Shown: piece by piece, positions 1-5,220 of the stretch | Position numbering within the stretch: position 1 is the stretch's first letter | Layout: every line of letters begins with the position of its first letter | Origin: Desulfarculus sp. | Lineage (GTDB): Bacteria > Desulfobacterota > Desulfarculia > Desulfarculales > Desulfarculaceae | NCBI GenBank assembly: GCA_020216805.1 | Contig: JAIWNN010000091.1 | Span: forward strand, 1 to 10,000 | Length of the DNA: 10,000 nt | Direction of reading: 5' to 3' | The notes under the pieces: model-generated | What the model saw: the letters and a program-made list of their open reading frames with translations, nothing else | What the model was told of the DNA's origin: nothing | Database searches by the model: none | Translations under genes and position numbers: made by a program

Positions 1-2
1 CC

Positions 3-347
3 CAACTCAACCTAGCCAAGTCCCGGGCCAGCGACAAGCGCCTCTACAAAGTGGCCTACCTCAGCAAGCCGGAGTCGGCCAAGCCCAACCAGCCAGTGAC
101 CTGGCGGGTGACCCTGCTGACCAAAGACGGGCGACCGGTGAGCGGGGCCAAATTGAGCCTGAGTCTTTCCCGGCCGCCGGAGGGACCCTTGCGCGGCGGC
201 CCGCGCCTGGCGGCCAAGGATCAGGGCAAGGGGCACTATCTGGTGGAAGGGCTGCGCTTCCCCAGCAAGGGCTGGTGGCAGGTCGGCCTGGAAATCTCCG
301 GCAAGCCCGGCAAGGACCGGGTGGACTTCAACCTGGTCCTGAAATGA
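3..347 (+). CDS. YtkA/FixH-like domain protein, C-terminal part (5' end outside window)
   Basis: The frame is open from the left edge to TGA at 345-347, so the true start lies upstream; 114 codons are visible. The order of motifs resembles YtkA/FixH-like extracytoplasmic beta-sandwich domains: an early DKRLYKVAYLSKP strand, then TKDGRPVSGAKLSLSL, then GHYLVEGLRF, GWWQVGLEI and a final VDFNLVLK strand. Members are usually exported and found in metal-transport or respiratory-complex settings. The family commonly carries a His-containing MPxHxHG-like segment after the 'DG.PV.GA' strand. Here that place reads RPPEGPLRGG without histidine, so a metal-binding role is doubtful. The only gene neighbour visible is the downstream zraP operon, which has its own promoter, so the two are probably separate transcription units. 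The family call rests on pattern recall and is moderate. Confidence 0.6.
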   Translation, partial: QLNLAKSRASDKRLYKVAYLSKPESAKPNQPVTWRVTLLTKDGRPVSGAKLSLSLSRPPEGPLRGGPRLAAKDQGKGHYLVEGLRFPSKGWWQVGLEISGKPGKDRVDFNLVLK

Positions 348-372
348 GCGCCTATCGGCGCGAAATATTTTT
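348..372 (+). terminator. Possible weak intrinsic terminator
   Basis: A perfect 5-bp GC stem, GCGCC (348-352) and GGCGC (357-361) with a TATC loop, starts directly after the stop codon and is followed by GAAATATTTTT. The U-run is offset by six bases and the stem is short, so termination would be weak. The tail overlaps the first dyad proposed as an activator site. Confidence 0.35.
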
Positions 373-406
373 GCATCCCCTCCGGGGCCACGCATAGTTT
401 TTTTGC
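360..406 (+). promoter_or_regulatory. Paired dyad elements, candidate ZraR upstream activator sites for zraP
   Basis: Two 15-bp elements with GC ends and AT-rich centres occur here: GCGAAATATTTTTGC (360-374, centre 367) and GCATAGTTTTTTTGC (392-406, centre 399). Their centres are 32 bp apart, about three helical turns, and lie 117 and 85 bp before the GG of the -24 element. The second matches the perfect dyad GCATAATTTTTATGC at 4084-4098 at 13 of 15 positions. The arrangement fits enhancer sites for an NtrC-type activator, and the obvious candidate is ZraR encoded just downstream. An AT-rich stretch at 441-470 between these sites and the promoter could be a bend or IHF site, but no clean consensus is visible. 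Assignment to ZraR is inference. Confidence 0.45.
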
Positions 407-481
407 GCCCGCCAGGTTCCACCGATCATCTACTCCAGCCTATCCTATTTATATCATTGCTTTTTACTAACCAGGTCCGAC

Positions 482-499
482 TTGGCACGCGGAGTGCTC
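482..499 (+). promoter_or_regulatory. Sigma-54 (-24/-12) promoter of the zraPSR operon
   Basis: TTGGCACGCGGAGTGCTC matches the sigma-54 consensus TGGCAC-N5-TTGC. GG is at 484-485 and GC at 496-497, with the required 12-bp GG-to-GC phasing. Transcription should begin near 508-509, giving a leader of about 58 nt before the zraP ATG. ZraR in this operon has the GAFTGA loop needed to activate such a promoter, which supports the call and implies autoregulation. Confidence 0.78.
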
Positions 500-566
500 T
501 ATCTGGGGGCGACGTTGGTTGCTTCAACTCCCGCTCACGGGACACCCTTAGCAAGGAGGATTCACG

Positions 567-989
567 ATGAAGAAGTTCACCGCCCTCACCGCCGCCCTGG
601 GCCTGGCCGCCCTGCTTGGCACCTCGGCCCTGGCCGCCGGACCTGGCATGGGCTACGGTCCCGGCATGGGTTACGGTCCCGGCCGCGGCTACAACACCCT
701 GACCGCGGAGCAGCAGGCCGAGGTGGACCAGGCCCGCGCCGCCTTCATGAACGAGACCCTGAAGCTGCGCCAGGAGATCGCGGCCAAGCGGGCCGAGCTG
801 TCCACCCTCTACGCCCAGCCCAACCCGGACCAGGCCAAGATCAAGGCCCTGAGCGACGAGATGGTCGACCTGAACGCCAAGTTGGCCAAGAAGCGCAACG
901 AGTATCTGACCAAGCTGCCGGCCGGCAGCCTCCAGGGCATGGGCGGCGGTCGCGGCATGGGCTTCGGCGGCGGCGCCTGCTGGCGCTAG
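567..989 (+). CDS. zraP: ZraP-like periplasmic zinc-resistance/chaperone protein
   Basis: 140 aa. The ATG has a perfect AAGGAGG ribosome site at 553-559. Residues 1-23 form a clear signal peptide (MKKFTALTAALGLAALLGTS, then ALA-A), so the protein is exported. The mature N-terminus is a GPGMGY/GPGRGY repeat (25-42). Next comes a helical region, LTAEQQAEVDQARAAF through LRQEIAAKRAELSTLYAQ to ALSDEMVDLNAKLAKKRNEY, typical of the ZraP/Spy/CpxP-like heavy-metal resistance fold. A Gly/Met-rich tail ends in ACWR. Family members are periplasmic chaperones that can also damp signalling by the cognate kinase, and the neighbours zraS and zraR agree with this. Oddly, the protein has no histidine and a single cysteine (C138), although histidines are usual zinc ligands in enterobacterial ZraP. 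It could therefore sense or bind another metal, or act only as a chaperone. Confidence 0.85.
   Translation: MKKFTALTAALGLAALLGTSALAAGPGMGYGPGMGYGPGRGYNTLTAEQQAEVDQARAAFMNETLKLRQEIAAKRAELSTLYAQPNPDQAKIKALSDEMVDLNAKLAKKRNEYLTKLPAGSLQGMGGGRGMGFGGGACWR
639..692 (+). repeat. 18-bp tandem repeat encoding GPGxGY
   Basis: Three consecutive 18-bp units encode GPGMGY, GPGMGY and GPGRGY at the mature N-terminus of ZraP. The units differ at a few positions (ggc/ggt, tac codons, atg to cgc). Gain or loss of a unit would stay in frame and lengthen or shorten a flexible Gly/Met/Tyr arm. Confidence 0.8.
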
Positions 990-1008
990 GCCATGAACCT
1001 GGGCTAGA

Positions 1009-1042
1009 ATCAGAGGGCCGGGGGGCAACCCCGGCCCCTGAT
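1009..1042 (+). other. Strong intercistronic hairpin between zraP and zraS
   Basis: GGGCCGGGG (1015-1023) pairs perfectly with CCCCGGCCC (1029-1037) across a GGCAA loop. The stem extends outward as ATCAG/CTGAT, with A1014 bulged, to about 14 bp in all. Only TATTTCC follows, so it is not a classical terminator with a long U-run. It could act as a partial terminator or as a 3' stabiliser of the zraP message, making the secreted chaperone more abundant than the two regulators from one promoter. The structure is seen in sequence; its role is inferred. Confidence 0.5.
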
Positions 1043-1074
1043 ATTTCCAGGCCCGCCTTTTGAAAAAGCAGGTT

Positions 1075-2625
1075 ATGGTGAAGCCGCCCGACGACATCCA
1101 GGCCGAACCGCGCCCATCCTGGCCAGCCCTGCTGGTGGCCGGGGTGCTGGTGCTGCTCCTGGCCACCCTGGGGGTCAGCACCCACGATCGCCTGCAACGC
1201 ACCCGCGAGCTGATGGTGCAGTCCCTGACCCACCACGCCACCCTGGTCATCCAAGCCCTGGAGGGTTTCACCCGCGCCACCATGCGCCAGGGTTTCTGGC
1301 GGGTGATGATGCTCCAGGCCCTGAGCGAGGAGTTGGTGGAGCACCCCCACGTCATCTCCATCACCGTTCTGGCTCCGGATGGCAAGGTGCTTTCGACCAG
1401 CCGCCGGCAAGGCGCCGCTTCCGCCGCGCCGCCCGATCCCCTGGCCGGTCTGCCGGAAAACCTGCGCCTGAAGGTCAAGGACCGCCAGGCGTTCTCGGTG
1501 TTCCTGCCCGGGGAGCTGGTGGTGGGTCGCACCTTCGAGCCCTTGCGCCATTTCCTGCGCCCGGGGATCAGCCCCCCCCCCGGGATCGCCAATCTCGAAC
1601 CGCGCGATAGTCGAACCGAGTCGCCCCCGCCACCGCCTGGCGACGAGTGCCCCGCTGGTCCCGCGCCGAAGCCGTCCGAGCTCCAGGAACGTCTTCCCCA
1701 AGGGCGGATGGGCCAAGGCATGATGCGCCAATGGTGGGGCGACGCTCCGCCTGGTCCGCGCCAGAGCCAGGCCTACGCCCTGGTGCGCCTTTCCACTCAG
1801 GCCTACGAGGAGGCCCGGGATCAGGATCTGCGCCAAGCCCTGCTGCTGGCCAGCCTAATCTTCCTGGCCGCCGCCCTGGTGGGGGTGGGCATGATCATCG
1901 CCGCCCGCCGCCGCGACCGTGAGATCACCCGCCTGCGGCGGCAGGTGGCCGAGGCCGCCCATCTGGCCGCTGTCGGCCGCCTAGCCGGTTCAGTGGCCCA
2001 CGAGGTGCGCAACCCCCTTTCGGCCTTGCGTGGCCTGGTGCAGTTCGTGGCCAAGGGCGCGCCGGAGGGTTCGCGCCAGGCCGAGATGGCCGGGCTGGCG
2101 GTGTCGGAGGTGGACCGCCTGGAGCGGGTGGTTTCGGGTCTGTTGGAATACACCCGACCGCGCGCCCCCCGGCGACTGCCCCTGGACCTGAGCGAAAGCA
2201 TTGCGGGCACCCTGCGCTTGGTGGGCGACGACCCACGGACCCAGGGGGTGGAGATCGGTCTGAACTTGCCAGCGGATCTGCCTTTGGTCAAGGCCGATCC
2301 CGATCAGGTGCGGCAGGTGCTGCTGAACCTGATCATCAACGCCCTGGAGGCCCTCAACGGCCGGGGCCGGCTGAGTATCGCCGCCCGGGTGGAAAAGCGG
2401 GCGGTCTGGGTGGAGGTGGCCGATGACGGACCGGGCCTGCCCCCGGGCCAGGCCGAGCAGGTCTTCGATCCCTTCTTCAGCACCCGCGAGCGCGGCTCGG
2501 GCCTTGGTCTGGCCATCGCCAAGCGCATCGTGGAGGCCCACGGCGGCCGGATCCGCGCCACCAATCGCGATGGTGGCGGAGCGTTGTTCAGCTTCAGCCT
2601 GCCCCGAAACGGAGACGAGGCATGA
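1075..2625 (+). CDS. zraS: ZraS-like membrane sensor histidine kinase
   Basis: 516 aa from the ATG at 1075. A TTG at 1060 or GTG at 1078 are alternatives, since no convincing ribosome site picks one. TM1 is about residues 16-35 and TM2 about 255-277, enclosing a periplasmic sensor region of about 220 residues. The last part of that region is Pro-rich, and a GRMGQGMM segment lies near TM2. After TM2 there is only a short coiled segment before the phosphoacceptor helix (VAHEVRNPLSAL, H309), so there is no room for a HAMP domain. The ATPase domain is complete: N-box LLNLIINALEAL (N418), DDGPGLP, FDPFFSTRERGSGLGLAIAK and a final GGALFSFSLP. In this family the kinase senses a periplasmic signal (zinc/envelope stress in enterobacteria) and phosphorylates ZraR. 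The stop overlaps the zraR start by 4 bp, indicating coupling. A run of ten C at 1572-1581 interrupts the sensor region. Confidence 0.88.
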   Translation: MVKPPDDIQAEPRPSWPALLVAGVLVLLLATLGVSTHDRLQRTRELMVQSLTHHATLVIQALEGFTRATMRQGFWRVMMLQALSEELVEHPHVISITVLAPDGKVLSTSRRQGAASAAPPDPLAGLPENLRLKVKDRQAFSVFLPGELVVGRTFEPLRHFLRPGISPPPGIANLEPRDSRTESPPPPPGDECPAGPAPKPSELQERLPQGRMGQGMMRQWWGDAPPGPRQSQAYALVRLSTQAYEEARDQDLRQALLLASLIFLAAALVGVGMIIAARRRDREITRLRRQVAEAAHLAAVGRLAGSVAHEVRNPLSALRGLVQFVAKGAPEGSRQAEMAGLAVSEVDRLERVVSGLLEYTRPRAPRRLPLDLSESIAGTLRLVGDDPRTQGVEIGLNLPADLPLVKADPDQVRQVLLNLIINALEALNGRGRLSIAARVEKRAVWVEVADDGPGLPPGQAEQVFDPFFSTRERGSGLGLAIAKRIVEAHGGRIRATNRDGGGALFSFSLPRNGDEA

Positions 2626-4013
2626 ACCTCACCCCATCCAACCAACGCACGGTGATGGTGGTCGATGACGAACGCGCCCACCGCCTGATGCTCAAGGCCC
2701 ATCTGGAGGACGCCGGCTACCGGGTTCTGGAGGCGGCCGACGGCGAGGCGGCCCTGGCCCTGGCCGAAAAGGAGGCCGTCGACCTGGTGCTGATGGACGT
2801 GGTGATGCCGCGCCTGGACGGCCAGAGTGCCCTGGCCCGCTTGAAGGCCCTTTTGCCCGAGTCGCCGATCCTGATGATGACCGCCTACGGCAGCATCGAA
2901 AGCGCGGTGGCGGCCTTGAAGGCCGGGGCCGAGGACTACCTGCCCAAGCCACTGGACGTGGAGGAGGTCCTGATCAAGGTGGCCCGCCACCTGGAAAAGG
3001 CCAACCTGGCGCGCCAGGTCAAGGTCCAAGCCGAGCGCCTGGGCGAGCGCTTCGACTTTTCGGCTCTGATTGGAACCAGTCCGCCGATGCTGCGGCTCAA
3101 GGACACCCTGGCCCTGGTGGCCCCCTCCGAGGCCACGGTGCTGATCACCGGCGAGAGCGGCACCGGCAAGGAGGTGGTGGCCCAAATCATCCACCAGAAC
3201 TCCCGGCGCAAGGATGGCCCCTTGGTCAAGGTCAACTGCGCGGCCCTGCCCGAAACGCTGTTGGAGAGCGAACTCTTCGGCCACGAAAAAGGGGCCTTCA
3301 CCGGAGCGGTGGCCCGGCGCGAGGGCCGGCTCAAGGCCGCCGACCGCGGCACCCTGTTCCTGGACGAGATCGGCGAGATGAGCCCGGCCACACAGGCCAA
3401 GCTCCTGCGCGCCCTGCAAGAGGGAGAGTACACCCCCCTGGGCTCGGACCGCACCCTCAAGGCCGATGTGCGGGTCATCGCCGCCACCAACCGCGACCTG
3501 GCCGCCGCCTCCCGCGATGGCTCCTTCCGGGAGGACCTCTACTACCGCCTCAACGTGGTCAACCTGGAGATGCCGCCCCTGCGCGCCCGGGGCGAGGACG
3601 TGATCACCCTGGCCGAGGAATACCTGCGCAAGTTCAACCTTAAGAACCAGCGCGAGTTGCGCGGCTTCAGCCCGGCGGCCCGGGCCCGCTTGCTGGCTTA
3701 CGCCTGGCCTGGCAACGTGCGCGAGTTGATCAACGCCGTGGAGCGGGCGGTGATCATGGCCCCCGGCCCCCTGGTGGAGCCGGCCGACCTGCCCCTGGTG
3801 GTGCAGGAGCAGGGCCAGGAGCAGGCCGAAGCCAGCCTGCGGGCCGGCATGAGCCTGAGCCAGGCCGAGCGACTGTTGATCGAGAAAACCCTGGAGGCCA
3901 CCGGCGGCAACCGCACCCAGGCGGCCGAGCTGTTGGGCATCACCCGCAAGACCTTGCAAAATAAAATCAAGGAATACGGACTGCCCCCGGCCGACGTTGG
4001 CCGCGAGGACTGA
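2622..4013 (+). CDS. zraR: ZraR-like NtrC-family sigma-54-dependent response regulator
   Basis: 463 aa; the ATG overlaps the zraS stop (ATGA). The receiver domain, residues 10-125, has the acidic pair D15/D16, phosphoacceptor D59 (LMDVVMP), T87 and K109 (PKP). The AAA+ domain, about 148-380, has Walker A GESGTGKE (177-184), the sigma-54-contacting loop GAFTGA (224-229), Walker B FLDEIG (246-251) and sensor and arginine-finger segments (ATNRDL, FREDLYYRLNVV). The C-terminal Fis-type helix-turn-helix reads GGNRTQAAELLGITRKTLQNK. All parts for phosphorylation-driven activation of sigma-54 polymerase are present. The partner kinase is ZraS. Likely targets are the -24/-12 promoters at 482-499 and 4172-4188, both preceded by similar dyads. 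It could equally be called HydG-like or a generic NtrC regulator; the zraP neighbour favours ZraR. Confidence 0.9.
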   Translation: MNLTPSNQRTVMVVDDERAHRLMLKAHLEDAGYRVLEAADGEAALALAEKEAVDLVLMDVVMPRLDGQSALARLKALLPESPILMMTAYGSIESAVAALKAGAEDYLPKPLDVEEVLIKVARHLEKANLARQVKVQAERLGERFDFSALIGTSPPMLRLKDTLALVAPSEATVLITGESGTGKEVVAQIIHQNSRRKDGPLVKVNCAALPETLLESELFGHEKGAFTGAVARREGRLKAADRGTLFLDEIGEMSPATQAKLLRALQEGEYTPLGSDRTLKADVRVIAATNRDLAAASRDGSFREDLYYRLNVVNLEMPPLRARGEDVITLAEEYLRKFNLKNQRELRGFSPAARARLLAYAWPGNVRELINAVERAVIMAPGPLVEPADLPLVVQEQGQEQAEASLRAGMSLSQAERLLIEKTLEATGGNRTQAAELLGITRKTLQNKIKEYGLPPADVGRED

Positions 4014-4052
4014 GCCGCACTCAGGATCCGATGGGCTCAACCACCTGGAACT

Positions 4053-4098
4053 GCATAATAAAATCCCTAGACACCGCCCAACTGCATAATTTTTATGC
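4053..4098 (+). promoter_or_regulatory. Paired dyad elements, candidate ZraR sites for the DUF6515-SH3 operon
   Basis: GCATAATTTTTATGC (4084-4098, centre 4091) is a perfect dyad: GCATAA, TTT spacer, TTATGC. A second element, GCATAATAAAATCCC (4053-4067, centre 4060), keeps one perfect half, and both are preceded by CT. The centres are 31 bp apart and lie 113 and 82 bp before the GG of the sigma-54 promoter, against 117 and 85 bp at zraP. The matching geometry at two promoters suggests one shared activator, most simply ZraR. A further TTTGCATAAT overlaps the -12 element at 4182-4191. Confidence 0.5.
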
Positions 4099-4171
4099 GG
4101 CAATCCCCCCGTCCCCGTGAAGCGACTGCCATTTTTCTTGTCTCGTCCATTACTTTTGCTTGCCCTTCGTC

Positions 4172-4188
4172 TGGCAAAAAGTTTGCAT
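4172..4188 (+). promoter_or_regulatory. Sigma-54 (-24/-12) promoter of the DUF6515-SH3 operon
   Basis: TGGCAAAAAGTTTGCAT has GG at 4173-4174 and GC at 4185-4186, with exact 12-bp phasing and a perfect TTTGC at -12. The predicted start is near 4197, giving a leader of about 122 nt before the ATG at 4320. The next coding sequence on this strand is the secreted DUF6515-SH3 protein. Confidence 0.75.
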
Positions 4189-4232
4189 AATGATTTAGGA
4201 TATCCCTGCGGTGCGGCGTATCGAGCGTGGAG

Positions 4233-4296
4233 GGTCGGGTCACCCCCGGGCGAATGCCGGCAGGCTCCAGACGGGTGCGAGCCGCGCAACCCGACC
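4233..4296 (+). other. Possible structured 5' leader RNA (multi-helix)
   Basis: GGTCGGGT (4233-4240) can pair perfectly with ACCCGACC (4289-4296). The enclosed segment can form GC-A-GGCTC (4260-4267) with GAGCCGC (4279-4285), and possibly a small CCGG/CCGG hairpin at about 4246-4260. This gives a junction-like fold that ends six bases before the GGAAGG at 4302-4307. A faint resemblance to cobalamin-riboswitch core sequence (GGTGCGA, CCACCCTG) was noted but is not convincing. It could simply be GC-rich pairing. Confidence 0.3.
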
Positions 4297-4319
4297 ACCC
4301 TGGAAGGTTGAAGATAGAC

Positions 4320-5000
4320 ATGGCCAATCCTTTCGTGAATCGCCGGCGCACCAGTTTTTGGGTGGCGCTGGGCCTGGCCGGGACGCTAACCCTGGGCTCG
4401 ACGGGCCTGGTCTGGGCTGACCCTCCGGGCGGTCCGCGCTTCGGCGGCCCTGGCCATGGCGGCCCGCCTCCGGGCTCGGTGGTGCGCCACCTGCCGCCGG
4501 ATCATAGGGTCTACCGCCACAATGGCGCCCAGTTCTATTTCGTCGGCGGGTACTGGTATCGTCCTCATTCCCACGGCTACGTGGTGGTGCGCCCGCCGGT
4601 GGGCCTATTCGTGGCGGCGCTGCCCATCGGCTTCGCCACCGTGGTTCTGGGCGGGCTGACCTATTACACCTATGCCGATGTCTACTATCGTCCGGCCCCG
4701 GGCGGCTACGTGGTGGTCTCGCCCCCGGCCCAAGTGGTGACCATGGCTTCCCCCACCCCGCCAGTGGTCGACCCCACCGTGGCGGCGGCGGCCAGCGTGA
4801 CGGTGGTTTCGGCCACCCTCAACCTGCGCAGCGGACCGGGCTACAACTTCCCGGTGGTGGCGGTGTTGAGCCAGGGCACGCGCCTGCTGGTGCTGGGCAA
4901 CGCCCCTGGCTGGCTGCAGGTGCAGACCGACGCGGGACAGACCGGTTGGGTGGCCCAGTCCTTCACCGCCCCGGCGGTGGGTGGGTCGCCCAACGGTTAG
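4320..5000 (+). CDS. Secreted DUF6515-like protein with C-terminal SH3b domain
   Basis: 226 aa from ATG 4320, chosen because it places NRRRTSFWVALGLAGTLTLG...LVWA-DPP (cleavage near residue 33) at the N-terminus as a signal peptide. GGAAGG at 4302-4307 is a rather distant ribosome site. After a Gly/Pro/His linker, residues about 50-135 show the DUF6515 pattern: LPPDHRVYRHNGAQFYFVGG, YWYRPHSHGYVVVRPPVG, ALPIGFATVVLGGLTYYTY, DVYYRPAPGGYVVVSPP. Residues 160-217 are a bacterial SH3 domain (VSATLNLRSGPGYNFPVV, then GWLQVQTDAGQTGWVAQSF). SH3b domains usually bind peptidoglycan or cell-wall ligands, so an envelope role is likely; the molecular function of DUF6515 is not known to me. Its own sigma-54 promoter and dyads like those of zraP suggest induction by the same envelope stress. 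Confidence 0.85.
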   Translation: MANPFVNRRRTSFWVALGLAGTLTLGSTGLVWADPPGGPRFGGPGHGGPPPGSVVRHLPPDHRVYRHNGAQFYFVGGYWYRPHSHGYVVVRPPVGLFVAALPIGFATVVLGGLTYYTYADVYYRPAPGGYVVVSPPAQVVTMASPTPPVVDPTVAAAASVTVVSATLNLRSGPGYNFPVVAVLSQGTRLLVLGNAPGWLQVQTDAGQTGWVAQSFTAPAVGGSPNG

Positions 5001-5010
5001 GTGGAAACGC

Positions 5011-5220
5011 ATGAGACCAGAGAAGACGCCAAGAGACGATCTGGACGGACACGCCCACGACTGGGAGGGCTTCATGGCCTATCACAGCGTGGGGCTGTTC
5101 TGCCGCATCCTGCGCTGGTCGCACCGGATGGCGGACCGCCTGGCCGCGCGCGCGGCGACCTGGTGGCTCCACCGCCATCCGGAATTGACCCTGGGTCACG
5201 GCGTGACCAGGCGAAACTAG
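5011..5220 (+). CDS. Small hypothetical protein (69 aa), basic, Trp/His/Arg-rich
   Basis: The ATG at 5011 has AGGTGG six bases upstream and lies 10 bp after the stop of the DUF6515-SH3 gene, so the two are probably co-transcribed. I do not recognise the family. The N-terminal third is charged (RPEKTPRDDLDGHAHDWEGF). The rest reads as an amphipathic basic helix, LFCRILRWSHRMADRLAARA, followed by ATWWLHRHPEL. There is one cysteine, six histidines and no clear signal peptide or membrane segment. Its TAG overlaps the TAG of the convergent lipid-kinase gene in the sequence CTAG. Strong ribosome site and operon placement favour a real gene. Confidence 0.6.
   Translation: MRPEKTPRDDLDGHAHDWEGFMAYHSVGLFCRILRWSHRMADRLAARAATWWLHRHPELTLGHGVTRRN
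5191..5210. other. Inverted repeat inside the 3' end of the 69-aa gene
   Basis: GGTCAC (5194-5199) and GTGACC (5203-5208) around GGC, extended by CT/AG with one bulged G, form an 8-bp hairpin just ahead of the two overlapping convergent stops. There is no U-run on either side, so a terminator function is only a possibility. Confidence 0.25.

Larger units (their letters stand above)
4014..4319. other. 306-nt intergenic region: regulatory sites and a structured leader
   Basis: No gene is supported here. In order it holds a weak 6-bp inverted repeat spanning the zraR stop (TGAGCC 4011-4016 / GGCTCA 4034-4039, no U-run), two GCATAA-type elements (4053-4098), a pyrimidine-rich stretch, a sigma-54 promoter (4172-4188), and an untranslated leader of about 122 nt with predicted pairing at 4233-4296. 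A GTG at 4227 is in frame with the next gene but would place 31 unlikely residues ahead of a good signal peptide. Confidence 0.6.

Noticed and set aside
441-470. IHF site between the upstream dyads and the zraP promoter
   Set aside because: The stretch is AT-rich and well placed, but TATCATTGCTTTTT misses the consensus at a key position, and no equivalent is seen at the second promoter.
426-1836. Long - strand frames opposite zraP and zraS
   Set aside because: They lie opposite genes with clear signal peptide and kinase motifs and have no domain pattern of their own.
4011-4039. Terminator after zraR (TGAGCC/GGCTCA)
   Set aside because: A 6-bp stem with a 17-nt loop and no U-run is too weak to call.
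2304-4298. 664-codon open frame on the - strand opposite zraR
   Set aside because: It is antisense to a complete NtrC-type regulator, has low-complexity composition and no recognisable domain or ribosome site.
4233-4315. Cobalamin riboswitch in the SH3 gene leader
   Set aside because: Only short fragments (GGTGCGA, CCACCCTG) match; other conserved parts and spacing are missing, and the downstream gene is not a B12 target.
4227-4319. GTG 4227 as start of the DUF6515-SH3 protein
   Set aside because: It would put 31 Arg/Pro-rich residues before a good signal peptide; ATG 4320 begins exactly at the signal peptide.
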